A stretch of 49,965 nt of DNA, taken from positions 1 to 49,965 of the forward strand of contig CACXXH010000007.1 of assembly GCA_902771595.1 (NCBI GenBank). Reading direction: 5' to 3'. A program made the position numbers and the translations under genes. The stretch's first letter is position 1. Every line of letters starts with the position of its first letter. Shown piece by piece: positions 1 to 9,296 of this stretch. Under the pieces are notes generated by a model. That model saw only the letters and a list, made by a program, of their open reading frames with translations, was not told where the DNA came from and searched no databases. This DNA comes from Fibrobacter succinogenes. GTDB taxonomy: Bacteria; Fibrobacterota; Fibrobacteria; Fibrobacterales; Fibrobacteraceae.

Positions 1-1299
1 TTGCATGTGAACGGCTTCGAGGTGAGCGGTTCCGATACGGGCGAGAGTCCGGTGATCGACTACCTCAAGGGCCTTGGCATCAAGATTGCTCCGAAGCATG
101 AGGCGAAGAATGTGGAAAGCGCCGACCTGGTCGTCTATTCCTCCGCTGTGCCGCACGACAATCCCGAACTGGTCGAAGCGCGCAACCGCCGTATTCCGGT
201 AATCCGTCGCGCCGAAATGCTCGGCGAGCTCATGCGCATGAAGTACACGCTGTCGATTTGCGGAACGCACGGCAAGACCACGACGACTTCCATTGTCGGC
301 GAAATCTGGGAACAGGCCGGCCTCGACCCGACTATCATCGTGGGCGGCGTGGTGAAGGGCAAGGGCTCCGGCGCCAAGGTGGGCAAGGGCGATTACCTGA
401 TTGCCGAGAGCGACGAGTTCGACCGCAGCTTCCTTTCGATGATGCCGTCTTCGGCCATCGTCACCAATATCGATGCCGACCACCTGGATACCTACGAGAA
501 TATCGAGGAAATCAAGGATGCGTTCGTGCAGTTCGTGAACAAGATTCCGTTCTACGGGCAGGCGATTTTGTGCCTTGACGACCCGAACGTGCAGGCGATT
601 CTCTCCCGCGTGAGGAAGCCAGTGATTACCTACGGTTTCAGCCGTCAGGCCAAGTACCGCGTGGACAACCTGCGCTTCGAAAAGGGCTTCCCGGTATTTG
701 AAATTTTGAACGACGGCGAAAATCTGGGCGAATTCCGCCTCCAGATTCCCGGCCGCCACAACGTGCTCAATGCGACTGCCGCGGTGGCGCTCGCTGTCGA
801 AGAAGGTATTTCTGCCGATGTCGCGCGCAAGGCCTGTGCGGCCTTCCAGGGCGTGACCCGTCGCTTTGAATTCATGGGCGAGAAGAACGGCGTGATGGTG
901 TTCAACGATTACGCGCACCACCCGACGGAATCGACCGCGACGCTTCTCGGGTTCCGCGAGGCATTCCCGGACAAACGCATCGTTGTCGCGTTCCAGCCGC
1001 ACCTTTACTCCCGCACGCGCGACCAGCACGAAGCCTTCGGTATGGCTTTCGCTAACTGCGACGTGCTTCTCGTGACCGATATTTATGCAGCCCGCGAACG
1101 CCCGATCGAGGGCGTCACCGGGGCGCTTGTGGCCAATAGCGCAAGCGACCGCGGTCACCGCAACGCGCGGTTCGTGGGCGACCAGATGAACCTGCTCCCG
1201 ATTCTCAAGACGGAACTGCGCAAGAACGACGTGGTGGTCTTGATGGGCGCCGGCAACATCTACAAGCTTGGAACCCGTATTCTGGAGGAGTGCGTTTGA
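1..1299 (+). CDS. murC: UDP-N-acetylmuramate--L-alanine ligase MurC, 5' end cut by window
   Basis: MurC adds L-alanine to UDP-MurNAc using ATP, the first peptide step of cytoplasmic peptidoglycan precursor synthesis. Visible here are the end of the N-terminal Rossmann domain (EVSGSD), the ATP-binding loop CGTHGKTTTT near residue 86, the Mur ligase signature (AESDEFDRSF, NIDADHLDTYENIEE), and the C-terminal domain with FNDYAHHPTE and FQPHLYSRT. The usual start, with its GxGGxGM nucleotide loop, is missing: the frame is open from base 1 and the first residues match the middle of the first domain, so the TTG at base 1 is not the true start and roughly 30 residues lie upstream. The stop overlaps the ftsQ start. 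Placement just ahead of ftsQ-ftsA-ftsZ is typical of a dcw cluster; murB and ddl are not between them. Confidence 0.96.
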   Translation: MHVNGFEVSGSDTGESPVIDYLKGLGIKIAPKHEAKNVESADLVVYSSAVPHDNPELVEARNRRIPVIRRAEMLGELMRMKYTLSICGTHGKTTTTSIVGEIWEQAGLDPTIIVGGVVKGKGSGAKVGKGDYLIAESDEFDRSFLSMMPSSAIVTNIDADHLDTYENIEEIKDAFVQFVNKIPFYGQAILCLDDPNVQAILSRVRKPVITYGFSRQAKYRVDNLRFEKGFPVFEILNDGENLGEFRLQIPGRHNVLNATAAVALAVEEGISADVARKACAAFQGVTRRFEFMGEKNGVMVFNDYAHHPTESTATLLGFREAFPDKRIVVAFQPHLYSRTRDQHEAFGMAFANCDVLLVTDIYAARERPIEGVTGALVANSASDRGHRNARFVGDQMNLLPILKTELRKNDVVVLMGAGNIYKLGTRILEECV

Positions 1300-2138
1300 C
1301 CGAATCCAAGACGACATTCTTGGGACGCCGTATAGGCTACAACGAAGGCAAGCGGAAGCAGGCCCGTGCGCAGAAGATGAAGCGCCGTGCCCAGGATACT
1401 TTCCGCTGGTTCAAGCGTCGTGGCTGGATCCTCTGCGTCCTCTTGATTGTTGCCGGGGTGGCTCTCTGGACGAACCGCTTCTATGTGCAGCGCTTCAACC
1501 CGCTGGAACTGCGTCACCTGCGCTATATCGATATCGAAGGGAACCGCATGCTTTCGTGGGAAGATGTTATCCAGAACGCTCAGGTGGAACCGGGCATGCT
1601 CATGTCCGAAGTCTACCCGGATTCTATTGAGAAGATGCTCATCCAGGTCCCGCTTATTCGTTCGGTGCGGGTGCAGAAGCATTTCCCGTCTTCGATGTCC
1701 ATCGTGCTCGAGGAATCGAAGGCCGTGGCTTCGTTCTTCGACGGCGGAAAGGCGACCGTGTATTCCGAAAGGGGCGTGCCGCTCCCGCTTTCGACATCGA
1801 CTGCGCTCCGCCTGCCGATTGTGGAACGCGAATCGATGAGCGAGATAAAGCCTATCTGCAGGTTCCTCGCCGAGATGAAGAAGGCGGACCCGAACCAGTA
1901 TGCGCTCGTGTCGCAGGTTGGCTGGTCGCAGAAGGACAAGGCTTTTGAAGTGATTTTCAGGGACGTGGAATTCCACGTACTCTACCCGGCGACGGGATGG
2001 AATGGAGATCTGTTCACCCTGTACGACATGGTGAAGGTGGGTTTCCCGCAGGATTTGCGTTGCGCTGGTGAAATTGATTTGCGATATGCCGGTTTTGCTT
2101 ATGTAAGGAATTTCGACAAGAGGTGTGTCAATGGATGA
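1296..2138 (+). CDS. ftsQ: cell division protein FtsQ/DivIB
   Basis: FtsQ is a bitopic inner-membrane protein linking early and late divisome proteins. The protein (about 280 residues) has a basic cytoplasmic N-terminus, one membrane helix (WILCVLLIVAGVALW, near residue 45), then a POTRA domain starting at LRHLRYIDIEGNRMLSWEDV and an FtsQ beta domain. Start choice: GGAGG at 1284-1288 lies 7 nt before TTG 1296 but only 1 nt before the alternative GTG at 1290, so TTG 1296, overlapping the murC stop in a TTGA, is preferred. The reading frame overlaps the ftsA start by 8 nt, giving translational coupling. Sequence similarity among FtsQ proteins is low; the call rests on topology, POTRA pattern and position between murC and ftsA. 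Confidence 0.9.
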   Translation: MTESKTTFLGRRIGYNEGKRKQARAQKMKRRAQDTFRWFKRRGWILCVLLIVAGVALWTNRFYVQRFNPLELRHLRYIDIEGNRMLSWEDVIQNAQVEPGMLMSEVYPDSIEKMLIQVPLIRSVRVQKHFPSSMSIVLEESKAVASFFDGGKATVYSERGVPLPLSTSTALRLPIVERESMSEIKPICRFLAEMKKADPNQYALVSQVGWSQKDKAFEVIFRDVEFHVLYPATGWNGDLFTLYDMVKVGFPQDLRCAGEIDLRYAGFAYVRNFDKRCVNG

Positions 2139-3372
2139 ACCGAGAAATGAAATAAGGAAAGAAGATCTGATATTCGGGTTGGATATCGGTGCCTCAAAAA
2201 TCAATCTGTTCGCGGGAGTGGCGAACGGAGATTCCGTGCGCGTGCTGGAATGCGGCGATTTCCCGCTGACCAATGCCGACGAGTTCGACCATGTGGTCGA
2301 AATGCTGAAGCAGGCCGCACAGACTGTCGAATCTATTACCGGAGTGGATGTCCACGATGTGTACGTAGGCATTGCGGGAATGCATGTCTCCGCCGTCAAT
2401 TACAAGGGGCTGATTACGCTCCCGACCGGCGAAGTCCGCAGCCAGGATATCGAGATGGTGAAGGATCAGGCCAGCACCATTCCCGAGTCCGCAGGACAGA
2501 TTATTCACGTGTTCCCGGGTGAATACACTCTTGACGACCAGACGGGTATCAGGAATCCGAAGGGGCTTAACGGACGCCGCCTCGGTGTGGAAGTTCAGGT
2601 GGTCACCTCACGCCCGAGCGCTATCCAGAACCTGGACAAGTGCGTGCGTAGCGCCGGTCTCCATACCGTCGAATTCGTCTGGGAACCTCTTGCCGCCGCA
2701 TACGCCGTGCTCACCGCCGATGAAAAGGAACTGGGCGTCGCCCTCGTGGATGTGGGCGCAGGTACCGCCGATGTCGCCGTTTTTGTGGGTGAATCGCTGC
2801 GCTATACCGCGTCGCTCGACATTGCGGGCAACAGCATCACGAGCGATATCAGCAAGTGCCTGAAGGTGCCTATCTCGCTTTCGAAGGCCGAAGAAATCAA
2901 GAAGAAATACGGTACGTGCAAGATTACCAACCTCAATGCGGACGAGACGTTCCCGGTTCCCGGTGTCGGCGAACGCGGAGACGTTCTGTGCTCGCGCAAT
3001 TTGCTTGCCCGTGTGATTACCGCCCGCGTCGAAGAAATCTTCAAGCTCCTGAAGAAGGATCTCGAAAAGCACGGGATTGTCGGCCTCATCAACGGAGGCA
3101 TCGTGCTTACCGGCGGGTGCTGCGCCCTTGACGGTATCGACGAGATTGCCGAGAAGGTTTTCGAGAAGCCGGTACGCATCGGTCGCCCGAAGGGCGTTAG
3201 CGGAATTCAAGACGCATTCCGCAAGCCTTCGTATGCGACGGGCATCGGTCTATTGCATTACGCGGCGCGCCAGCGCAGCGAGAACAAGAAGTACGAGACG
3301 GGGAAACAGCTTACGGTCTCCGTCAAGAAGGGCTTACAGTGGCTCAAGGATCTTGTTCGCACATACTTTTAA
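2131..3372 (+). CDS. ftsA: cell division protein FtsA
   Basis: FtsA is the actin-like ATPase that tethers FtsZ filaments to the inner membrane. The actin-fold motifs are present: phosphate 1 LIFGLDIGASKI at the N-terminus, connecting segment near VGIAGMHVSAVN, phosphate 2 VALVDVGAGTADVAVF, and the adenosine motif NGGIVLTGGCCALDGI. The C-terminus ends in an amphipathic helix (GLQWLKDLVRTYF) expected for membrane targeting. Length of 413 residues is normal. Start: AAGAGG at 2118-2123 is 7 nt before ATG 2131, better than the in-frame GTG at 2125. The start lies inside the end of ftsQ and a 38-nt gap separates the stop from ftsZ. Confidence 0.96.
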   Translation: MDEPRNEIRKEDLIFGLDIGASKINLFAGVANGDSVRVLECGDFPLTNADEFDHVVEMLKQAAQTVESITGVDVHDVYVGIAGMHVSAVNYKGLITLPTGEVRSQDIEMVKDQASTIPESAGQIIHVFPGEYTLDDQTGIRNPKGLNGRRLGVEVQVVTSRPSAIQNLDKCVRSAGLHTVEFVWEPLAAAYAVLTADEKELGVALVDVGAGTADVAVFVGESLRYTASLDIAGNSITSDISKCLKVPISLSKAEEIKKKYGTCKITNLNADETFPVPGVGERGDVLCSRNLLARVITARVEEIFKLLKKDLEKHGIVGLINGGIVLTGGCCALDGIDEIAEKVFEKPVRIGRPKGVSGIQDAFRKPSYATGIGLLHYAARQRSENKKYETGKQLTVSVKKGLQWLKDLVRTYF

Positions 3373-3410
3373 CAAAAACAACCACTCAATCTATTACAGG
3401 GAGATAAACC

Positions 3411-5009
3411 ATGAGTGAATTCATAAACGGGGCGACCCATATCGAAATGGATGAATCCATCCTCAATAACGCCAAGGTGAAAGTGTTTGGCGTCGGCGGT
3501 GCCGGCGGCAACACGGTGAACCGCATGGTCGGCATGAACATCGAGGGCGTGGAATACTACGCTGTGAATACCGACGCTAAGGCTCTCGAACTGAGCCTTG
3601 CCGATCACAAGATCCAGATTGGCAAGAAGCTCACGAAGGCTCTCGGTGCCGGCATGAAGCCCGAAGTCGGTCGCAAGGCCGCCGAAGAGAACATCGAGGA
3701 AATCAAGGAAGCCATGAAGGGCGCCGACATGATTTTCATTACCGCCGGCATGGGTGGTGGTACCGGTACGGGTGCTGCTCCTGTCGTGGGTAATGTCGCC
3801 CGCGAAATGGGTATCCTCACGGTTGCTGTCGTTACGAAGCCGTTCAAGTTCGAAGGCAAGCGTCGCGGCACTCTCGCTTCTGAAGGTATCGCGAACCTCC
3901 GCACCTCCGTGGACACCATGATCGTGGTGGACAACGAGAAACTCATGAACGTCGTGCAGAACACCGACAAGGGCCTTACCCTTGATGGCGCCTTCAAGCT
4001 CACCGACGAAATCCTTGGCAACGCAGTGCGCAGCATTTGCGACATCATGTTCCGTCATGGCCTCATCCACGTCGACTTTGCCGACATCAAGACCGTGATG
4101 ACCAACGGCGGTTCCGCCCTCATGGGTACCGGCATCGCCGAAGGCGAAGGCCGCGGCATCCGCGCTACCGACATGGCCCTTTCTTCTCCGCTGCTTGAAG
4201 ACATCAACGTGGACGGTGCTACCGGCGTGCTCGTGAACGTTTCCCATGGCGAAAACTTCTCCATGCTCGAATACAACGAGGCGATGGAACACATCCACGA
4301 AGCTGTCAGCGACAAGAACGACCCGAACATCATCATGGGCGATATCCTGCTTCCGGAACTCGGCGACAAGGTGTGCATCACCATCATCGCTACCGGCTGC
4401 GGCAATACCGGCTACCAGCAGATGACCCAGGCTCAGGTTGCCCCGATGCAGCAGACCTACACTGCTCCGGCTGCACCCCGTGCTAGCGATCTCGTGAATT
4501 CCCTCGGCGCTCCGTCGGCACCGGCTCCGCAGGCAGCCCCGCAGCAGCCGCAGCCTGTCGCCGCCACTCCGCGTCCGACGTCGCTCAACTTTGTCGCCCT
4601 CGCGCAGACTGTTCCCATGCCTGCCGTGAGGACCGAAGCTCCTGCCGCTCCGCAGTCCGTGTTCACTCAGCATGGCGCCGTGCAGGGCACGTCTTCCAGC
4701 TTTGCCGCACCGGGATTCTCGGCAACGGCTCCCGCAGAAGAAGTGATTCTCGGAACTCCGAACGCCTCGCTTCCGGAAACCCAGGAATTTTCTCCTGTTG
4801 CCGACATGGATATCATGAACACGGTTTCTGAAAAGTCTGCCCCGATGCAGGAAGAACCGTCGCTCGATACCCCGACGTACATCCGCAACACGATGGCCGA
4901 AAAGAGCATTCCTGCTGCGGTTACGGGTGCTCACGAAGCTTGCGCTCTCAGGAGCCGTGGCGTCGATTACGACGTGCCGGCGTTCCTCCGCGGAAGCGAC
5001 GTGTTTTAG
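3411..5009 (+). CDS. ftsZ: cell division GTPase FtsZ
   Basis: FtsZ is the tubulin-like GTPase that forms the division ring. It has the N-terminal FGVGGAGGNTVNRM loop, the tubulin signature GGGTGTGAA at residues 115-123, and T7-loop residues NVDGATGVLVN region with the polymerisation domain ending near residue 330. A long Ala/Pro/Gln-rich linker (about residues 340-515) follows, and the conserved C-terminal peptide DYDVPAFLRG (residues 519-528) that binds FtsA is intact. At 532 residues it is longer than E. coli FtsZ, all from the linker. A GGGAG ribosome-binding site precedes ATG 3411. It is the last gene of the cluster and is followed by two terminators. Confidence 0.98.
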   Translation: MSEFINGATHIEMDESILNNAKVKVFGVGGAGGNTVNRMVGMNIEGVEYYAVNTDAKALELSLADHKIQIGKKLTKALGAGMKPEVGRKAAEENIEEIKEAMKGADMIFITAGMGGGTGTGAAPVVGNVAREMGILTVAVVTKPFKFEGKRRGTLASEGIANLRTSVDTMIVVDNEKLMNVVQNTDKGLTLDGAFKLTDEILGNAVRSICDIMFRHGLIHVDFADIKTVMTNGGSALMGTGIAEGEGRGIRATDMALSSPLLEDINVDGATGVLVNVSHGENFSMLEYNEAMEHIHEAVSDKNDPNIIMGDILLPELGDKVCITIIATGCGNTGYQQMTQAQVAPMQQTYTAPAAPRASDLVNSLGAPSAPAPQAAPQQPQPVAATPRPTSLNFVALAQTVPMPAVRTEAPAAPQSVFTQHGAVQGTSSSFAAPGFSATAPAEEVILGTPNASLPETQEFSPVADMDIMNTVSEKSAPMQEEPSLDTPTYIRNTMAEKSIPAAVTGAHEACALRSRGVDYDVPAFLRGSDVF

Positions 5010-5086
5010 CAAGTCTTCCCGTTTACGGGATCAACAATAACACACACAGGGTGCGCCTCTCTAGCGCACTCACCACAACAACAAGG

Positions 5087-5124
5087 GAGTCGCCCGGGTC
5101 TCCCTGCTCGGGCGACTCTTCTTT
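5087..5124 (+). terminator. terminator 1 after ftsZ
   Basis: A perfect 10-bp stem, GAGTCGCCCG at 5087-5096 with CGGGCGACTC at 5109-5118, closes a 12-nt loop and is followed by TTCTTT. A smaller 6-bp hairpin, GTGCGC/GCGCAC, lies upstream at 5051-5069. Confidence 0.85.
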
Positions 5125-5132
5125 GGTTCTTG

Positions 5133-5169
5133 GCATGCTTGGCCTTAAGCCGGGCATGCGCTTTTTTTA
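5133..5169 (+). terminator. terminator 2 after ftsZ
   Basis: An 11-bp stem with two G-U pairs (5133-5143 with 5149-5159, loop CTTAA) is followed by GCTTTTTTTAT. It ends only 14 nt before the next start codon, so it either closes the ftsZ unit twice or acts as an attenuator for the downstream gene. Confidence 0.8.
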
Positions 5170-5182
5170 TTATTTTACGGGT

Positions 5183-6739
5183 ATGGTTTTCCGCAGTTCG
5201 TTCATAGGCTTCTGTTCGCTGTTTATGGCGGTCATGTGCAATGCGGCTCCGGCGCATCCGGAGTCGGGCAAGAACGGCTATTTCCAGATTGGCGCCGATG
5301 TCGATTTCGGGTTCAACGGTGGCCCGACCGACCCCACCTTCGCTGTGGATACCGCGGACTGGTACGGGCACAACTGGCGCGGCCTGCAGATTCCGCTCGA
5401 GAACGCCCGCAGTTATGAGGAACACCTGAATCCGTTCTTCATGCTCAGTTTCCGCGCTGCCTACAAGGATTTCCACGTCTTGCTGGATCTGCCTCTCCGG
5501 CGCGATCTCGAGGCCTGGTACCAGGACGATTTGCACAAGAACTTTACGTACAAGCCGAGTGAACTCGATATCAACGTTCCGAACAATGCCTACGCCGTGT
5601 GGGAAAATCCCGTGGGCTACGTGCAGTTCGGGCGCTTTGCGGTTGACGAACTGAAGGTCTCCAAGAACGATATCCTCGTGGGTGGCGCTCCGTACCACGA
5701 TGGCCTGTATTGGAAATTCGCTCCGAGCATCTTCCGCTACGATTTCCTTTTCAGTTCCCTCAATGCATGGCTTTACGGCGATGTGCGTGGCGAAAACGGC
5801 TGCCCGCCGGTGGGCACTGAGGCCTATGCGCAAAAATGTACCGACCACGGCAATCAGGTGGCAAACCAGCGCAATCGCGTGTACGACGAGAATATCAAGA
5901 CGTTCGTGTTCCACCGCTTCGGTATCGAAACCGGCAAGTTCTGGATATACGTGGCCGAGCAGAGCATGATAGGGGGCAAGTCGCCCGAGTTCCGTTCCAT
6001 CAGCCCCTTCATTTATTGGCACGACAATTATGCAAATGGATACACCTCCGCGGCGACTTCCGTGGAACTGGGCTACAAGACTTCGAACGGTGCGCGGTTC
6101 TACGGCCAGGTGAACATGGAAGATATCAATAGCCCGGTGGGCGAGGATGACAATTTTGGCACGAGCCGTTCCGTCATCAACTTCCTTGTCGGCTATTACC
6201 ATGAACTGGAAACGCGGACTGCGGGAAAGTTCTCCTGGAGACTCGACGTGGTGCGTACCGACCCTGTGGCGAACAACAGCAGGCTTCCGCTGCTCAAGTA
6301 CACGAGCCGTCGCAACTACCGCAGCAACTTCCGTGAGCAGCAGGACATAGATTACGCCGATGCCTATTTTGTGGATTATCCGATTGGGTACCGTCGTGGC
6401 GCCGATGCTCTTGACGTGTGGCTTGATATCGGCTGGTCCCGAGGTCCGCATTCACTCGCGCTTACGCTCGCATGGCTCCGCCAGGGCGACAAGGAAATGT
6501 ACACCGATTACAACGTGGCACTTGCCGGTGCCGAAAATTCTCCGTCGGGAATTGAGGAAGCGCAATACCTGCTCGACGGTGTCTACCGCATGAAGGTGAA
6601 CGGCTGGTTCGGTTTCTACGTGGGTGGCGGCTTCCGCTATTACGAAAATCTCGCCCATGTCAAAGGTGACGACGGCTTTGATGGCTGGCTCCGTTCGGGC
6701 ATACGCTTTACGTTCAATCCGGTTGACTTGAAATTTTAG
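5183..6739 (+). CDS. predicted outer-membrane beta-barrel protein
   Basis: Function not recognised. The 518-residue protein begins with a signal peptide (FIGFCSLFMAVMCNAAPA, cleavage near residue 24). The mature part is rich in alternating aromatic and polar residues with many Tyr/Trp/Gly strands, and ends in GIRFTFNPVDLKF, a terminal strand closing on Phe, as in outer-membrane barrels. The overall pattern resembles large porin or Wzi-like barrels, but I see no diagnostic motif. Start: the frame is open far upstream, but the ATG at 5156 sits inside terminator 2, so ATG 5183, directly before the signal peptide, is chosen. No clear Shine-Dalgarno sequence or promoter fits in the 14 nt after the terminator. 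Confidence 0.7.
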   Translation: MVFRSSFIGFCSLFMAVMCNAAPAHPESGKNGYFQIGADVDFGFNGGPTDPTFAVDTADWYGHNWRGLQIPLENARSYEEHLNPFFMLSFRAAYKDFHVLLDLPLRRDLEAWYQDDLHKNFTYKPSELDINVPNNAYAVWENPVGYVQFGRFAVDELKVSKNDILVGGAPYHDGLYWKFAPSIFRYDFLFSSLNAWLYGDVRGENGCPPVGTEAYAQKCTDHGNQVANQRNRVYDENIKTFVFHRFGIETGKFWIYVAEQSMIGGKSPEFRSISPFIYWHDNYANGYTSAATSVELGYKTSNGARFYGQVNMEDINSPVGEDDNFGTSRSVINFLVGYYHELETRTAGKFSWRLDVVRTDPVANNSRLPLLKYTSRRNYRSNFREQQDIDYADAYFVDYPIGYRRGADALDVWLDIGWSRGPHSLALTLAWLRQGDKEMYTDYNVALAGAENSPSGIEEAQYLLDGVYRMKVNGWFGFYVGGGFRYYENLAHVKGDDGFDGWLRSGIRFTFNPVDLKF

Positions 6740-6779
6740 ACTAGGCAAAACATTTTGGTAAATCCATAAAAATTGAAGA

Positions 6780-6806
6780 AGCTCTGCCTCGGCAGGGCTT
6801 TTTTTG
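6780..6806 (+). terminator. Rho-independent terminator
   Basis: AGCTCTGC (6780-6787) pairs with GCAGGGCT (6792-6799), one G-U pair, CTCG tetraloop, followed by a run of seven T. It ends the barrel gene and insulates purT. Confidence 0.88.
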
Positions 6807-6811
6807 GTACT

Positions 6812-6839
6812 TTGGGTGTGTTTTCTTGTTGTCTAATAT
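6812..6839 (+). promoter_or_regulatory. possible purT promoter
   Basis: TTGGGT at 6812-6817, a 16-bp spacer and TAATAT at 6834-6839 lie just after the terminator and 30 nt before the purT start. The match to a housekeeping promoter is moderate only. A second hexamer, TATATT, overlaps nearby at 6841-6846. Confidence 0.35.
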
Positions 6840-6869
6840 CTATATTATTTGGAAATCAAGGAGTTTTGT

Positions 6870-8054
6870 ATGGCAGAAATCGGTACACCTCTAAGTTCTA
6901 GTGCCACCAGGGTGCTGTTTTGTGGAGCCGGCGAACTGGGCAAGGAAGTCATCATCGAGATGATGCGTCTCGGCGTCGAAGTCATCGCCGTGGACCGTTA
7001 CGCCAACGCCCCTGGCATGCAGGTGGCTCACCGTAGCCACGTCATCAACATGCTCGACGGTGCCGAACTCCGCCGCGTGATTGAACTCGAGAAGCCCGAC
7101 TACATCGTCCCTGAAGTCGAGGCGATTGCCACCGATACGCTTGTCGAGATGGAGAAGGAAGGCTTTACCGTCATCCCGACCGCGAAGGCTACCAAGCTCA
7201 CGATGAACCGCGAAGGCATCCGCCGCCTTGCCGCCGAGGAACTCGGCATCAAGACGAGCCCGTACCGTTTCGCTGACAATTTTGAAGATTTCAAGGCCGC
7301 CGTCAAGGAAATCGGCATCCCCTGCGTGGTGAAGCCGGTGATGAGTTCCTCGGGCCACGGCCAGAGCGTCATCAAGACCGAAGCCGACATTCAGAACTCT
7401 TGGGACATCTCCCAGCATGAAGGTCGTACGGGCCATGCCAGCCGTGTGATTGTGGAAGGCTTTGTGCCGTTCGATTACGAAATTACTCTGCTCACGGTCC
7501 GCCATGTGGCGGGTACGAGCTTCCTGGAACCGATCGGCCACCACCAGGTGGGCGGTGACTACCAGGAATCCTGGCAGCCGCAGCCGATGAAGCCGGAACT
7601 GCTTGAACAGGCGAAGGTCATCGCGAAGAAGGTGACGGACGCTTTGGGCGGCCGCGGCATCTTCGGCGTGGAACTCTTCGTGTGCAAGGACGAGGTGCTG
7701 TTCAGCGAAGTTTCCCCGCGCCCGCACGATACCGGCATGGTGACGCTTATTAGCCAGGACCTCTCTGAATTTGCGCTGCATGCACGCGCCATCCTCGGAC
7801 TGCCCATCCCGAACATCGCTTTCCACGGCCCGAGCGCCTCGAAGGCCATCGTGGTGGACGGCAATTCCGACCACATGAAGTTCGGCGGCCTCGAAGATGT
7901 GCTGGCCGAACCCGATACGGCGCTTCGCCTGTTCGGCAAGCCCGAACTCAAGGGCCACCGCCGCCTGGGCGTGTTGCTTGCCCGCCGCGATACCGTGGAA
8001 GAAGCCAAGGCGCAGGTCATGGCCATGCGCGAGAAGGTGAAGGTGAAACTGTAA
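6870..8054 (+). CDS. purT: formate-dependent phosphoribosylglycinamide formyltransferase PurT
   Basis: PurT makes formyl-GAR from GAR, formate and ATP, the folate-independent route for the third step of purine synthesis. It is an ATP-grasp enzyme: the N-terminal nucleotide loop [22 protein letters not shown], then the ATP-grasp core with [53 protein letters not shown] and RPHDTGMVT. Its 394 residues match the family length. Start: AAGGAG is 6 nt before ATG 6870; the in-frame TTG at 6849 lacks a site. No other purine gene is nearby, so it appears to be a single-gene unit. Confidence 0.96.
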   Translation: MAEIGTPLSSSATRVLFCGAGELGKEVIIEMMRLGVEVIAVDRYANAPGMQVAHRSHVINMLDGAELRRVIELEKPDYIVPEVEAIATDTLVEMEKEGFTVIPTAKATKLTMNREGIRRLAAEELGIKTSPYRFADNFEDFKAAVKEIGIPCVVKPVMSSSGHGQSVIKTEADIQNSWDISQHEGRTGHASRVIVEGFVPFDYEITLLTVRHVAGTSFLEPIGHHQVGGDYQESWQPQPMKPELLEQAKVIAKKVTDALGGRGIFGVELFVCKDEVLFSEVSPRPHDTGMVTLISQDLSEFALHARAILGLPIPNIAFHGPSASKAIVVDGNSDHMKFGGLEDVLAEPDTALRLFGKPELKGHRRLGVLLARRDTVEEAKAQVMAMREKVKVKL

Positions 8055-8062
8055 TTGTTTGT

Positions 8063-8098
8063 GTCATCCTGAAGTGAGTCCGTAGGGCGAACGATAGG
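8063..8098. repeat. left-half copy of a palindromic intergenic repeat
   Basis: GTCATCCTGAAGTGAGTCCG followed by TAGGGCGAACGATAGG resembles the left arm of the full copy at 24605-24679. The right arm is absent here. Confidence 0.55.
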
Positions 8099-8118
8099 GG
8101 TTATTTGGAAAAAAGTAA

Positions 8119-9288
8119 ATGAAGAAGTTATTTGGAATATTGTTGCCCGCATTGCTTGTCGCGTGCTATTCTCCCGAACCGTTCGAGGCCGAGGCGGGTG
8201 ATACCGCTAGCCAGGCTTCTGGTTCCGTATACCCTGTGAATACGATGGAGCAGATTTGCAATCCGTCCGTTTCGCAGGATACGGTGAATTTCCCGGCGTC
8301 CATGCTTTGGCTCAACTTCGGCAGTGACCTTAAGGTGACTCGTCCCGATTCGGAATATACGGTCTCAAAGGCGGATGTTGTCCAGCATGACCGCTTGACG
8401 ATTTCCGATACGGCGGGCAAGGTGCTTTGGTACATGATGGCGGATTTTGATGCGGGCGATTGCCAGTTCCAGGATCCGGAATGGAGTACGCATCCCGATT
8501 ATGTCGTGGCGCTCCGAGCCTACGATATCAATGGCCGCAAGTCGTGTTATGACTTGGACTATGGCATGTTTGCCGTGCGCCTTTCCGACAGCAAGAAGTT
8601 CTGGTTCTACGACAAGGATATTATTGAAACGGCGACTCCGCATCTCTGGGTTTCTCCGGATGCAAGCGTCGAAGAAGATGCCGCTGACTCCACTGTGGAG
8701 GGATTCTTCGGTACGAAAGATGTCCGTCTTACTTACGTGAGCGAGAAGAAAGAAATCGTGTTTGTCGATTTTGCTAATGGCGGGCTCAAGAAGGCCAAGA
8801 CGCTCAAGAAGCCTGCGGACCGTTCTTCCTGGGATATAGACAGCCCGTTGATTTCTCCGGATGGCAAGTTCGTTGTGTATAACATGTTGGAAAATCCAGC
8901 CACTTGGGAAGCTTACATCCAGGAACTGTCTCCGTCGTCCGTTCCGGTGAAGATTGAACGCTTGTCTGGTTCGACATCGGATCCGGCTCAGCCGCACTGG
9001 TTTGAATACAATGGACGCCTGTACGTGTTGTGGACCGAGTTCCCGCAGAATTGGCCGCAGATGCTCAACAAGAGCGACCTCCGTGAAACGTCTACTCAGG
9101 ATGGTTCCGTCGGCCGTACCGTGATGCGCGAAGTCCGTTTGCTTGCGGGTGCGCCTGTCGACCTCTCTGTTGAATGGGTGGGGGAAGCCCGTACGGTGGC
9201 TTCCGTTCCCATGATGGGAGGGCGTTCTCCCGATGGCAGGTTCCTTGCTACTGGTACAAACTACGGCTTCCTGCTTGAACTCCCGTGA
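8119..9288 (+). CDS. predicted lipoprotein with beta-propeller-like segments
   Basis: The 389-residue protein has a lipoprotein signal peptide with lipobox LLVAC (Cys 16). The mature part contains PLISPDGKFVVYNM and GGRSPDGRFLATG, the S-P-D-G pattern seen in TolB/WD40-like propeller repeats, but too few copies are obvious to assign a complete propeller. Function unknown; surface or periplasmic attachment is inferred. It ends 8 nt before the start of the next gene, a barrel, suggesting that the two are co-transcribed and act together at the outer membrane. The upstream region carries a partial palindromic repeat and only a weak ribosome-binding site. Confidence 0.75.
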   Translation: MKKLFGILLPALLVACYSPEPFEAEAGDTASQASGSVYPVNTMEQICNPSVSQDTVNFPASMLWLNFGSDLKVTRPDSEYTVSKADVVQHDRLTISDTAGKVLWYMMADFDAGDCQFQDPEWSTHPDYVVALRAYDINGRKSCYDLDYGMFAVRLSDSKKFWFYDKDIIETATPHLWVSPDASVEEDAADSTVEGFFGTKDVRLTYVSEKKEIVFVDFANGGLKKAKTLKKPADRSSWDIDSPLISPDGKFVVYNMLENPATWEAYIQELSPSSVPVKIERLSGSTSDPAQPHWFEYNGRLYVLWTEFPQNWPQMLNKSDLRETSTQDGSVGRTVMREVRLLAGAPVDLSVEWVGEARTVASVPMMGGRSPDGRFLATGTNYGFLLELP

Positions 9289-9296
9289 GGTGCACC

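Noticed and set aside
3369..5012. 547-residue minus-strand frame over ftsZ
   Set aside because: Antisense shadow of a high-GC gene; His/Arg-rich composition without domains.
4940..5182. Upstream extension of the 5183 barrel gene reading through from ftsZ
   Set aside because: The frame crosses two strong terminators, overlaps the end of ftsZ and encodes an unlikely Arg-rich peptide; the signal peptide begins at 5183.
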